Of a stretch of 64,000 nt of DNA, positions 35,868 to 43,984 are shown piece by piece. The notes under the pieces are model-generated. The model saw only the letters and a list, made by a program, of their open reading frames with translations. It was not told the DNA's origin and searched no databases. This stretch comes from Xanthomonas campestris pv. phormiicola (GTDB taxonomy: Bacteria > Pseudomonadota > Gammaproteobacteria > Xanthomonadales > Xanthomonadaceae). Location: contig CP102593.1 in the NCBI GenBank assembly GCA_025666215.1, positions 1,005,001-1,069,000 of the forward strand, written 5' to 3'. Made by a program: the position numbers and the translations under genes. Position 1 is the first letter of the stretch, and each line of letters opens with the position of its first letter.

Positions 35868-37232
35868 TTACTGGGTGCTGCTGCCGGAGTTGAGCTTGGA
35901 TTCGGCGCTCTGCGTCAGCAGCGCGTTGATCGACTGCACTTCGGCCACGTCCAGCGAGCCCAGCGCCTGGCTCAGCAGCAGGCGGTTCTGCAGGAAGTTG
36001 TAGCGGGCCTGCGCGTAGTCCAGCTGCGCCGAATACAGCGTGCGCTGGTTCTGCACCACGTCCAGCACGGTGCGCGTGCCCACTTCCAGGCCGACCTGCG
36101 AGGCGTCGTACGCGGCCTGCGCCGACACCACCGCCAGGCGCCGCGCCTCGATTTCGCTGATCCCGGCGACGACGGTCTGGTACGCGTTGCGGGTATTGCG
36201 GTCGAGCGCGCGCTTCTGCTGCTCGAACGTGTCCTGGGCGATGTCGCGCTGCGCCAGCGCCTGGCGCACGGCGGACTGGGTGGCGCCGCCGGCGAAGATG
36301 GGGATGTTCAGGGTCAGGCCGAGCACGTTGCTGTCGGTGCGCGGCGAGTTGCTGCCGGACACGCCGTCGCCCCAGCTGGCATCGCGGCCGACGCTGGCCG
36401 ACAGGTTCAGCGTCGGCAGGTGGCCGGCGCGCGCGGTGGCGACGTTGTCTTCGGCTTGCTGCACCTGGTACTGGTAGGAACGCAGCGACGGGTTCTTGTC
36501 CAGCGCCGAGGCGATCAGGCTGTCGATGTTGCCGCTGTCGGCCGGCAGCTGCGGACGGAAGTCTTCCGGCAGGCCGCGCAGGTCGTGCACCGGCTGCCCG
36601 GTGATCTCGGTCAGCGCCTGGTACAGGTCCTGCAGCGAGTTGCGCGAGGTGATCGTGTCGGCACGCGCCTGGTCGTATTCGGCGCGGGCTTCGTGCACGT
36701 CGGTGATCGGCGCCAGGCCCACTTCCAGGCGCTTGTCGGCGTAATCGAACTGCTTCTTGGCGGCGGCTTCGTTGGTTTCCGCGGCGACCAGCGACTCGAT
36801 CGCGACCAGCACGTTGAAGTAGGCGGCCGAGGTGCGCACGATCAGGTCGTCCTTGGCCGATTCCAGCGTGTAGTCGGCGGCCAGGCTGCGCGCCTTCTGC
36901 GCGCGCAGGGTGGAGAACTGGGCGAAGTTGACCAGCGTCTGCGAGCCCTGGATCGCGTAGCTGCGGCTCTTGCCGGTGCCGGCCAGCTCGCCGCTGGCGC
37001 GGTCGATCTCGCTGTGGCTGCGCTGCAGCGAGGCGGAACCGTTCAACTGCGGCAGCAACGCTGCGCGCGCCTGCACCGCGCCTTCCTTTTCGTACAGCTG
37101 GGTCGATTCCGCGCTGGCCAGCTGCGGGTCGCTGTTGCGGGCCATTTCGTAGACTTGCAGCAGGTCCGCGGCGTTGGCGGCCAGCGGAAACAGCGCGGCG
37201 GCCAGCGCCAGGGCGAGGGATCGGCGGATCAT
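35868..37232 (-). CDS. tolC: TolC-family outer-membrane efflux channel
   Basis: A 454-residue protein: signal peptide MIRRSLALALAAALFPLAAN, then the duplicated TolC repeat with YEMARNSDPQLASAESTQLY, YALDEARVESA-like helices and NSLQDLYQALTEITGQPVHD. The second repeat carries ALDKNPSLRSYQYQVQQAED and ARYNFLQNRLLLSQALGSLD. TolC trimers form the outer-membrane exit of type I secretion and RND systems. It is preceded 18 bp upstream by a pcm-like methyltransferase gene. It is a plausible outer-membrane partner for the microcin exporter at 25.5-29.8 kb, though TolC serves many systems. Confidence 0.93.
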   Translation of the reverse strand: MIRRSLALALAAALFPLAANAADLLQVYEMARNSDPQLASAESTQLYEKEGAVQARAALLPQLNGSASLQRSHSEIDRASGELAGTGKSRSYAIQGSQTLVNFAQFSTLRAQKARSLAADYTLESAKDDLIVRTSAAYFNVLVAIESLVAAETNEAAAKKQFDYADKRLEVGLAPITDVHEARAEYDQARADTITSRNSLQDLYQALTEITGQPVHDLRGLPEDFRPQLPADSGNIDSLIASALDKNPSLRSYQYQVQQAEDNVATARAGHLPTLNLSASVGRDASWGDGVSGSNSPRTDSNVLGLTLNIPIFAGGATQSAVRQALAQRDIAQDTFEQQKRALDRNTRNAYQTVVAGISEIEARRLAVVSAQAAYDASQVGLEVGTRTVLDVVQNQRTLYSAQLDYAQARYNFLQNRLLLSQALGSLDVAEVQSINALLTQSAESKLNSGSSTQ

Positions 37233-37250
37233 TGCGGCTTCCTTGATGGA

Positions 37251-37910
37251 TCAGAATGTGAACTGGGGGACAGGCGCGGCGCCACGCAGGTAGTACGCCA
37301 GGTCGGTTTCGAACAGCGATTCCACGCGCGGCGCGCCGGGCTCGGCGTGGACCAGCACCGCGTCCATGACCGGGGCGCGGCCGCGGACCGCGAACAGGCG
37401 GCCGCCGGGCCGCAGCCAGGCCAGGAACTGCGCCGGGATCTCGGTGACGGCCGCGGTGACGCAGACCACGTCGAAGCGGCGCTCGCTGTGCCAGCCGAAC
37501 GCGTCGGCGGTCTCGATGCGCACGTTGCTGCCCAGCCCGGCGGCATCCAGGTTGGCGCGCGCGGCGGCGGCCAGGGCCGGCTCGATCTCCAGGCTGACCA
37601 CCTCGCGGCCGAGCTCGCCCAGGCAGGCGCTGACGAAGCCGCTGCCGGTGCCGATCTCCAGCACGTCCTCGCCCGGTTGCAGGTCCAGCGCCTGCAGCAT
37701 GCGTCCCTCGATCACCGGCTTCATCATGGATTGGCCGTGGCCCAGCGGGATCTCCAGATCGGCATAGGCCACCGCGCGGTGGCTTTCCGGCACGAAGGTC
37801 TCGCGCGGCAGCCGCGCCAGCACGTCGAGCACGCGCAGATCGAGCACGTCCCAGGGACGCACCTGCTGTTCAACCATCTTTTCGCGGGCTTGGGAGTAGT
37901 CGATCGTCAT
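37251..37910 (-). CDS. Protein-L-isoaspartate O-methyltransferase-like protein
   Basis: A 219-residue SAM-dependent methyltransferase of the PCMT fold. It begins MTIDYSQAREKMVEQQVRPW. The SAM-binding loop is VLEIGTGSGFVSACLGELG, and motif II falls near VSLEIEPALAAAARANL. The substrate-side segment GHGQSMMKPVIEGRMLQALD corresponds to the G-x-x-[IM]-S-x-P-x-[MV] region of Pcm but is altered, as in the divergent subgroup next to tolC in many gamma-proteobacteria. Repair activity is therefore uncertain. The start at 37910 is preferred to the ATG at 37940 because it gives the conserved N-terminus. Co-transcribed with tolC. Confidence 0.8.
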   Translation of the reverse strand: MTIDYSQAREKMVEQQVRPWDVLDLRVLDVLARLPRETFVPESHRAVAYADLEIPLGHGQSMMKPVIEGRMLQALDLQPGEDVLEIGTGSGFVSACLGELGREVVSLEIEPALAAAARANLDAAGLGSNVRIETADAFGWHSERRFDVVCVTAAVTEIPAQFLAWLRPGGRLFAVRGRAPVMDAVLVHAEPGAPRVESLFETDLAYYLRGAAPVPQFTF

Positions 37911-38045
37911 CTGGGGGATCCAACGCGGTGGGTCGCGCATTTTAGCCGGCGCAGGGGCCGTGCGGATGGTGCGTATGCCGCAGCATCGCCGCAGCGGTGC
38001 CGCCGCGCGCAGTGCCGGAAGTCATCGGGCCGCCCGACCGGCGAC

Positions 38046-38711
38046 TCAGCGCGTGGCATAGGCACGCAGGAAGAAGTCCACGCTGGCCTGGACATGGGCC
38101 TGGATCTGCGCCCGGCTGGGGTCGCGGCACAGCCCGCACATCATCAGCGAGTGCAGTTCGCCCTTGATCAGGCAGAAGAACTGGGAGGCGGCCAGGCCCA
38201 GGTCGGGGATCTCCAGCTCGCCGGCCGCCACGTGCGCCTGCAGCAGCTGCGCCAGGTCCTGTTGGGTCCGTTTGGGACCGGCATTCCAGAACATCTCGCG
38301 CACGTGCTCGTCGCCGGTGCCGGGGGCGAGCATCATGCGGTGGGTCGCCATCGCCGCCTCGCTGCTGATCATCGCGAAGAAGGCCAGGCCGATCTCCACC
38401 AACTGCGCGCGCAGCGGGCCTTTCAGCGCATGCCCGAACAGGTCGTCGGGCAGCAGCGCCTGGCACTGCGCGCGCACCGCCTCGGCGAACAGGGTCTCCT
38501 TGTCGCCGTAATGGCTGTACACGGTGAGCTTGGACACCCCGGCGCGGGCGGCGATGCCGTCCATGCTGACCCCGCCGAAGCCCAGCTCGGTGAACATGTG
38601 CTTGGCCGCGTCCAGGATCGCCGCACGCTTGCCCATGTCCTTGGGACGGCCCGGCCCGGCGGCGCGGGAAGAGGCTTTGGGGGAGGCGGCGACAGAGGGT
38701 TTGCTGACCAT
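38046..38711 (-). CDS. TetR/AcrR-family transcriptional regulator
   Basis: A 221-residue repressor-type protein. After a Ser/Ala/Pro-rich start, the helix-turn-helix lies at about residues 27-73 (RAAILDAAKHMFTELGFGGV, SMDGIAARAGVSKLTVYSHY, GDKETLFAEAV). The C-terminal ligand domain has FFAMISSEAAMATHRMMLAP and FFCLIKGELHSLMMCGLCRD. The gene is divergent from the seven-gene operon starting at 38969, and the 257-bp gap contains an AT-rich palindromic element. Control of that operon and of itself is the simplest reading. The AcrR-like C-terminus suggests a hydrophobic ligand. Confidence 0.85.
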   Translation of the reverse strand: MVSKPSVAASPKASSRAAGPGRPKDMGKRAAILDAAKHMFTELGFGGVSMDGIAARAGVSKLTVYSHYGDKETLFAEAVRAQCQALLPDDLFGHALKGPLRAQLVEIGLAFFAMISSEAAMATHRMMLAPGTGDEHVREMFWNAGPKRTQQDLAQLLQAHVAAGELEIPDLGLAASQFFCLIKGELHSLMMCGLCRDPSRAQIQAHVQASVDFFLRAYATR

Positions 38712-38740
38712 GGCGGCAATACTAGACCAGTCGGTTCGAT

Positions 38741-38768
38741 ATTTATACTATACCGTTAAGTATACTAT
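38741..38768. promoter_or_regulatory. AT-rich operator/promoter element between tetR and the biosynthetic operon
   Basis: In otherwise about 70 % GC DNA, this 28-bp stretch is about 80 % AT. It contains the direct repeat TATACTAT at 38744-38751 and 38761-38768 and the perfect palindrome AGTATACT at 38759-38766. It lies 30 bp from the tetR start and 200 bp from the divergent operon, so it may combine a tetR promoter with a TetR-binding site. Nothing else stands out in 38712-38968. Confidence 0.5.
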
Positions 38769-38968
38769 TTGGCCTGTCAGCCTCGCTGCCCTGTCCCGGT
38801 CGGATGGACAGGCGACGGGTCCGCCGGGCGAACGGTTCAGCCTGCGGCAGGGCTTGGCCGGGTTTTCGGGGCCACCCGGCGCCATTGCAATGATTTGCTT
38901 ATGCGCCGCTTACATTCGCCTAACGTTCGGCTCATGGTCGGCTAATCGGCGCGACCGACGATGCCGCC

Positions 38969-39640
38969 ATGGCCATCGTCCCGCTCTCCCCCGCCTCCCA
39001 TTCCCGCTTCGCCAGTGCCGTGCTGATCGATCCGGGGCATCCGCAGCGCGCGTCCGTGGAAGCGTTCGTCGCCCGCGTCTACCGCCAGCGCTACGGCGCG
39101 GTGCTGCGCGGTTTCCTGCCGCATCTGCTGGCCTACTGCGCCGCCGACGGCACCTTGCGGGCCGCGCTGGGGCTGCGCTGCGCCAGCGAAGGCGAGCTGT
39201 TCGTCGAGCACTATCTCGAGCGACCGGCCGAACTGGCCATCGCCGAGCGGGTCCCGCGGCGGGTGGCGCGCAGCGAGCTGGTGGAGGTGGGCAACTTCGC
39301 CGCCGAGCAGGCCGGCGATGCGCGCGCGATGATCCAGGCGCTGACCGGCACCCTGCATGCGGCCGGGCTGCGCTGGGTGCTGTTCGTGGCCACCCGCCAG
39401 CTGCGCAATACCTTCGACCGGCTGCATCTGGCGACGGTGGACCTGGGCGAGGCGCGCGGCGAGCGCCTGCGCGGGGATCCCAGCGACTGGGGCGAGTACT
39501 ACGCCGCGCAACCACGGCTGACCTTCGGCGACATCGCCGCCGGCCACGCGTTCCTGCAGCGCGACGTCGCGCCGCGGCAGGACACGATGTCCCTTTTCCA
39601 GGCTGGCGTGTTCCGCGGCTGCATGGCGGGTGCGCCGTGA
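38969..39640 (+). CDS. 'Thermostable hemolysin'-family protein (PF12261-like), first gene of a biosynthetic operon
   Basis: A 223-residue cytoplasmic protein beginning MAIVPLSPASHSRFASAVLI. Family-like segments are VEAFVARVYRQRYGAVLRGF, LGLRCASEGELFVEHYLERP, RSELVEVGNFAAEQAGDARA and GLRWVLFVATRQLRNTFDRL. The RxELVEVGN pattern is shared with N-acyltransferase and autoinducer-synthase-like folds, so an acyl transfer role is possible; 'hemolysin' is historical. It has no signal peptide. The stop overlaps the next gene's GTG start (GTGA at 39637-39640). Family assignment is by motif memory and moderately firm. Confidence 0.72.
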   Translation: MAIVPLSPASHSRFASAVLIDPGHPQRASVEAFVARVYRQRYGAVLRGFLPHLLAYCAADGTLRAALGLRCASEGELFVEHYLERPAELAIAERVPRRVARSELVEVGNFAAEQAGDARAMIQALTGTLHAAGLRWVLFVATRQLRNTFDRLHLATVDLGEARGERLRGDPSDWGEYYAAQPRLTFGDIAAGHAFLQRDVAPRQDTMSLFQAGVFRGCMAGAP

Positions 39641-41133
39641 GCGCGCCCGGCTTCGCCGAGGTGCTCGGCCAGTTGCGCGGCGACGAGGTGCGGCTGCTCA
39701 CCGGCCACGGCGCGATCCGCGAGGGCGACCTGGTCGACCGGGTCCGTGCGCTGGCCGACGCGCTGCAGCGGCACGACCTGCACTGCGTCGCCAGCCGCCT
39801 GGACAACGGCAGCGACTGGCTGCTGCTGGACCTGGCGATCCGCCTGCGTGGCGGCGTGCACGTGCCGCTGCCGACGTTCTTCGGTGCGGCGCAGGCGCAG
39901 CACGCGCTGGACGGCAGCGGCGCGCAATGCCTGATCGCCAGCGAGGGCACGGCCATGCCGCCGCAGGGCATGCCGCTGCACCTGCCGCTGTCGGCGCCGG
40001 GCCTGGCGTGCTGGCGCCTGGCGCCGGCGCCCGTGGCGCTGCCGGCCGGCACCGGTTGCATCACCTATACCTCGGGCAGCACCGGCCAGCCCAAGGGCGT
40101 GTGCCTGGACGCGGGCGCGCTGCTGCAGGTGGCCGCGTCGCTGGCCGATGCGGCCTCGGCGCTGGCGCCGCGCCGCCACCTGTGCCTGATGCCGCTGTCG
40201 ACGTTGCTGGAGAACGTGGCCGGGGTCTACGCCACGCTGTTGTCCGGCGCGCAGATCGCCGTACCGTCGCTGGCCGAGATCGGCTACAGCGGCGCGGCCG
40301 GACTCGACATTCCCCGCTTGATCGCCTGCCTGCACCGCTACCAGCCGCACAGCGTGATCCTGGTGCCGCAACTGCTGCTGGCGCTGGTGATGGCGGCCGA
40401 ACAGGGCGTGGCGCTGCCGTCCTCGCTGCGCTACCTGGCGGTCGGCGGTGGCCGGGTGGGGCCGGGACTGTTGCGTCGCGCCGCCGCGCTGCGCCTGCCG
40501 GTGTTCGAAGGTTACGGGCTGACCGAATGCGCCTCGGTGGTGGCATTGAACCGGCCCGAGGCGCAGCGCCTGGGCAGCGTCGGCCGCCCGCTGCCGCACG
40601 CGCGGGTGCGCGCGATCGACGGCGAACTGTGGGTCGAGGGCGTGCGCTGCCTCGGCTATCTGGGCGCGGAGGGGCCGCCTGCCGGCGCCATCGCCACCGG
40701 CGACCTGGGCCATCTCGACGACGACGGCTTCGTCCACATCACCGGCCGCCGCAAGCATGTGTTCATCACCGCCTTCGGCCGCAACGTGTCGCCGGAGTGG
40801 GTGGAAAGCGAACTGTTGCAGCACCCGCACATCGCCCAGGCGGTGGTGTGCGGCGAGGCGCGCGCACACAACCTGGCGGTGCTGTGGCCGCGCAACGCCA
40901 GCCTGGACGATGCGGCGATCGCGCGGGCGCTGGCCGAGGTCAATGCCGGGCTGCCGGACTACGCGCGCGTCTCCGGCTTCGTCCGCGCCAGCGCGCCGTT
41001 CACCGCCGCCGCCGGCCTGCTGACCGGCAACGGCCGTCCGCGCCGCGACGCGATCCTGCAGCGCCATGCCGATGCCATCGCGCAGCGTTACGCCGAGCTC
41101 GAACCCTCTTCCTCCCACGGAGTTCCCCGATGA
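39637..41133 (+). CDS. AMP-dependent acyl-CoA synthetase/ligase-like protein
   Basis: A 498-residue ANL-superfamily enzyme. The P-loop-like motif TYTSGSTGQPKG is at about residue 144, then SVILVPQLLLALVMAAEQGV, the A5 motif GYGLTECASVVALN, the A7 motif TGDLGHLDDDGFVHITGRRK and the hinge region FGRNVSPEWVESEL. The A10 position, usually a catalytic Lys in N-G-K, reads LLTGNGRPRRD, i.e. Arg. It may be a long-chain fatty acid ligase with altered second-half chemistry. The start is GTG at 39637, overlapping the previous stop. The next gene overlaps by ATGA. Substrate is unknown; a fatty or hydroxy acid is likely. Confidence 0.8.
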   Translation: MSAPGFAEVLGQLRGDEVRLLTGHGAIREGDLVDRVRALADALQRHDLHCVASRLDNGSDWLLLDLAIRLRGGVHVPLPTFFGAAQAQHALDGSGAQCLIASEGTAMPPQGMPLHLPLSAPGLACWRLAPAPVALPAGTGCITYTSGSTGQPKGVCLDAGALLQVAASLADAASALAPRRHLCLMPLSTLLENVAGVYATLLSGAQIAVPSLAEIGYSGAAGLDIPRLIACLHRYQPHSVILVPQLLLALVMAAEQGVALPSSLRYLAVGGGRVGPGLLRRAAALRLPVFEGYGLTECASVVALNRPEAQRLGSVGRPLPHARVRAIDGELWVEGVRCLGYLGAEGPPAGAIATGDLGHLDDDGFVHITGRRKHVFITAFGRNVSPEWVESELLQHPHIAQAVVCGEARAHNLAVLWPRNASLDDAAIARALAEVNAGLPDYARVSGFVRASAPFTAAAGLLTGNGRPRRDAILQRHADAIAQRYAELEPSSSHGVPR

Positions 41134-41807
41134 CCTTCCACGAACGCCTGCTCGCCGACACCCAGGCCGAACGCGCCGCCATGATCTCGATCCCGATCAT
41201 CCAGTCGGCCCTGGCCGGGCAGATCGCGCGCGAGGACTACATCGCCTTCCTCGGCCAGGCCTACCACCATGTGCGCCACACGGTGCCGCTGCTGATGGCC
41301 TGCGGCGCGCGCCTGCCGGCGCGGCTGGAATGGCTGCGCAGCGCGGTCGCCGAATACATCGAGGAGGAACTGGGCCACCAGGAATGGATCCTCGACGACC
41401 TGGCCGCCTGCGGCGCCGACCGCGCCGCCGCCGCGGCGTCCGAGCCGGCCGCCGCGACCGAGCTGATGGTGGCCTACGCCTACGACACCATCGCCCGCGG
41501 CAATCCGGTCGGCTTCTTCGGCATGGTGATGGTGCTGGAAGGCACCAGCGTGGCGCTGGCCACGCGCGCGGCCGAGCGCATCGAGACCACCCTGGGCCTG
41601 CCGCGCAATGCCTTCAGCTACCTGCGTTCGCACGGCGACCTGGACATCGGACATGTCGGGTTCTTCGTCGGGCTGATGGACCGGCTCGACGACGCCGGCG
41701 ACCAGCGCGCGGTGCTGCACGCGGCCAGGCGCTTCTACGGCCTGTACGGCGACATCTTCCGCAGCCTGCGCGCGTTGCCGGCGCTGCGCATGGCGGAGGC
41801 GGCGTGA
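41130..41807 (+). CDS. Heme-oxygenase-like (TenA/HDO-type) iron-containing redox enzyme
   Basis: A 225-residue all-helical protein beginning MTFHERLLADTQAERAAMIS. Candidate metal ligands are His47/His50 (YHHVRHTVPLL), Glu78-80 and His83 (YIEEELGHQEWILDDL), Glu in VMVLEGTSVAL, and the HGDLDIGHVGFF block near the end. This is the ligand pattern of heme-oxygenase-like di-iron oxidases such as UndA and BesC. Those enzymes oxidise fatty acids or amino acids, which fits the neighbouring acyl ligase. TenA-type thiaminase activity is less likely because the thiamine-site motifs are not seen. Product unknown. Confidence 0.75.
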   Translation: MTFHERLLADTQAERAAMISIPIIQSALAGQIAREDYIAFLGQAYHHVRHTVPLLMACGARLPARLEWLRSAVAEYIEEELGHQEWILDDLAACGADRAAAAASEPAAATELMVAYAYDTIARGNPVGFFGMVMVLEGTSVALATRAAERIETTLGLPRNAFSYLRSHGDLDIGHVGFFVGLMDRLDDAGDQRAVLHAARRFYGLYGDIFRSLRALPALRMAEAA

Positions 41808-42625
41808 TGGACCTGCGCGGACGCAGCGTGGTGTTGACCGGTGCCAGCGGCGGCATCGGCGCGGCGCTGTGCGACGAACTGGTCGCCGCCGGCACCCGGG
41901 TGCTGGCGGTGGGGCGCGACCCGCTGCGGCTGGCGCAGGTGGCCAGCCGCCATCCGCAGGGCCAGGTGCTGCCGCTGCCGGTGGACCTGTCCAGCGAAGG
42001 CGGCCGCGCGCAGTTGCTGGCGGCGGCGCGCGCGCTGCAGGCGCCGCCGTCGCTGCTGCTGATCGCGCATGCGCAGAGCGGCTTCGGGCTGTTCGCCGAG
42101 CAGTCCGAGCCGGAACTGCGGCGCATGCTGGACACCAACCTGCTGGCGCCGATGCTGCTGGTGCGCGCGCTGCTGCCGTTGCTGCAGGCGCAGCCGCAGG
42201 CGGCCGTGGTCGCGGTCGGCTCGACCTTCGGCAGCCTGGGATTCCCCGGCTTCGCCGGCTACAGCGCCAGCAAGTTCGGCCTGCGCGGCCTGTTCGAGGC
42301 GCTGTCGCGCGAGTACGCAGACAGCCACGTGCGCTTCCAGTACCTGGCACCGCGCGCGACCCGCACCGCGTTCAACACCGCCCAGGTCGATGCGCTGAAC
42401 CAGGAGCTGAAGGTCGGCGCCGACACGCCCGAACGGGTCGCGCGCGCCTTGCGCGAGGCGATCGAGCGCGGCGACACGCGGCTGCAGATCGGCTGGCCGG
42501 AAAAGCTGTTCGCGCGGCTCAACGGCGCCTTGCCGGGGCTGGTGGACCGCAGCCTGAAAGCGCAATTGCCCGTGGTGCGGCGCCATGCCGCCCGGGTCCG
42601 TTCCGATCCTGGAGATGTCCGATGA
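41807..42625 (+). CDS. Short-chain dehydrogenase/reductase in the biosynthetic operon
   Basis: A 272-residue SDR beginning MDLRGRSVVLTGASGGIGAA. The Rossmann motif TGASGGIG is at about residues 11-18, NxxxG-type positions lie in LLLIAHAQSG and MLDTNLLAPMLL, and the catalytic Ser-Tyr-Lys is in VGSTFGSLGFPGFAGYSASK. The C-terminal part (IGWPEKLFARLNGALPGLVD) is longer than in simple SDRs and resembles those acting on acyl or lipid substrates. It starts within the previous stop (TGATG) and overlaps the next by ATGA. It presumably reduces the intermediate made by the preceding enzymes. Confidence 0.85.
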   Translation: MDLRGRSVVLTGASGGIGAALCDELVAAGTRVLAVGRDPLRLAQVASRHPQGQVLPLPVDLSSEGGRAQLLAAARALQAPPSLLLIAHAQSGFGLFAEQSEPELRRMLDTNLLAPMLLVRALLPLLQAQPQAAVVAVGSTFGSLGFPGFAGYSASKFGLRGLFEALSREYADSHVRFQYLAPRATRTAFNTAQVDALNQELKVGADTPERVARALREAIERGDTRLQIGWPEKLFARLNGALPGLVDRSLKAQLPVVRRHAARVRSDPGDVR

Positions 42626-43278
42626 ACACCTGCCGCCGTTGCCTGCTCTTGCTCCTCGTGTCGCTGCTGCCGCTGGCCGCGGCGGCGACCACGCCGCTGT
42701 CGCCTGCGGTCGCCGCGGTGCGCGAGCAATGGGCGCAGGTCGCCTACCAGACGCCCAAGCCGCAGCGCGCGCAGGCCTATGCGGCGTTGGCCACGCATGC
42801 GGCGGCGGCCAGGCAGGCCGCGCCGCAGGATCCGGCCGCGCTGATCTGGGAAGGCATCGTGTTGTCGAGCGAAGCGGGCGAGCGCGGCGGCCTCGGCGCG
42901 CTGAGCCTGGTCAAGCGCGCCCGCGCCGATTTCGAGCAGGCGCTGAAGCTCGATCCGGCCGCGCTGAACGGCTCGGCCTGCACCAGCCTGGGCGCGCTGT
43001 ACTACCAGGTGCCGGGCTGGCCGGTCGGTTTCGGCGACGATGCCAAGGCGCGCACGCTGTTGCTGCAGGGCCTGCACTACGACCCCGGCGGGATCGACGC
43101 GAACTACTTCTACGGCGATTTCCTGCGCGACCAGCAGGACTGGAACGGCGCGGCGGCGGCGCTGAAGAAGGCGCTGGCGGCGCCGCCGCGGCCGGGCCGC
43201 GAACTGGCCGACCGTGGCCGCCGCCAGCAGATCCAGGCGGCCCTGCAGGAGGTCGAGCCGCATCTTGCCAGCCATTGA
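42622..43278 (+). CDS. Exported TPR-like protein
   Basis: A 218-residue protein with an N-terminal signal sequence (MNTCRRCLLLLLVSLLPLAA). Its helix-turn-helix repeats of TPR character include ALIWEGIVLSSEAGER, RARADFEQALKLDPAALNGS, LGALYYQVPGWPVGFGDDAK and ALKKALAAPPRPGRE. The Cys residues at 4 and 7 are too early for a clear lipobox, so a periplasmic location is preferred. It overlaps the SDR gene and lies 22 bp before the response regulator. A scaffold or transport partner for the pathway product is possible; no enzymatic motif is seen. Confidence 0.7.
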   Translation: MNTCRRCLLLLLVSLLPLAAAATTPLSPAVAAVREQWAQVAYQTPKPQRAQAYAALATHAAAARQAAPQDPAALIWEGIVLSSEAGERGGLGALSLVKRARADFEQALKLDPAALNGSACTSLGALYYQVPGWPVGFGDDAKARTLLLQGLHYDPGGIDANYFYGDFLRDQQDWNGAAAALKKALAAPPRPGRELADRGRRQQIQAALQEVEPHLASH

Positions 43279-43300
43279 GCGGCCGCCCACACTGATCCAC

Positions 43301-43984
43301 ATGCGCATCTTGCTGGTCGAGGACGATCTGTCGCTGGGCGAAGGCATCCGCACCGCGTTGCGCCGCGCCGCCTATTCGGTGGACTGGGTGCAGGACGGCG
43401 CGGCGGCGCTGATCGCGATCGGCGACGGCGGCATCGACCTGGTGCTGCTGGACCTGGGCCTGCCGCGGATGGACGGGCTGGAGGTGATCCGGCAATCGCG
43501 CCAGGCCGGCGCCGACGTGCCGATCCTGGTGCTGAGCGCGCGCGAGCGCCCGGCCGACCGCGCGCTGGGCCTGGACCTGGGCGCCGACGACTACCTGGGC
43601 AAGCCGTTCGACGCCACCGAACTGCTGGCGCGTACCCGCGCGCTGCTGCGGCGCAGTGCCGGGCGCGCCACGCCGCAATTGGAGATCGGCGCGCTGTACC
43701 TGGATCCGGAACGGCTGGCGGTGCGCTGGCGCGGCCGCGCGCTGGACCTGACCCGGCGCGAATTCGCGCTGCTGTGGCTGCTGGCCGAACGCCACGGCCG
43801 CGCCATCGCGCGCGAGGCGATCCAGCAGCGCCTGTACGGCTGGGACGAGGATGTGGCCAGCAATGCGGTCGACGTGCACGTGCACCAGCTGCGGCGCAAG
43901 CTCGGCCCGGCGCTGATCCGCACCGTGCGCGGGGTCGGCTATGCGCTGGACGAACAGGCCGCGGCCGCGGTGGCGGCGCCATGA
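43301..43984 (+). CDS. OmpR-family response regulator, QseB/PmrA-like
   Basis: A 227-residue regulator. The receiver has E7-D8-D9, phospho-acceptor D51 (LVLLDLGLPRMDG) and Lys in YLGKPFDATEL. The winged helix reads LTRREFALLWLLAERHGRAI, VDVHVHQLRRKLG and TVRGVGYALDE. The ATG at 43301 is chosen; the frame upstream is antisense-like and overlaps the TPR gene. It overlaps the kinase gene (ATGA at 43981-43984). The pair is co-transcribed with the upstream enzymes, so it may sense the pathway product or its cue. Confidence 0.9.
   Translation: MRILLVEDDLSLGEGIRTALRRAAYSVDWVQDGAAALIAIGDGGIDLVLLDLGLPRMDGLEVIRQSRQAGADVPILVLSARERPADRALGLDLGADDYLGKPFDATELLARTRALLRRSAGRATPQLEIGALYLDPERLAVRWRGRALDLTRREFALLWLLAERHGRAIAREAIQQRLYGWDEDVASNAVDVHVHQLRRKLGPALIRTVRGVGYALDEQAAAAVAAP

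Noticed and set aside
35706..38759. 1017-codon plus-strand open frame across tolC, the pcm-like gene and tetR
   Set aside because: All three minus-strand genes have clear families; the plus-strand frame is a shadow.
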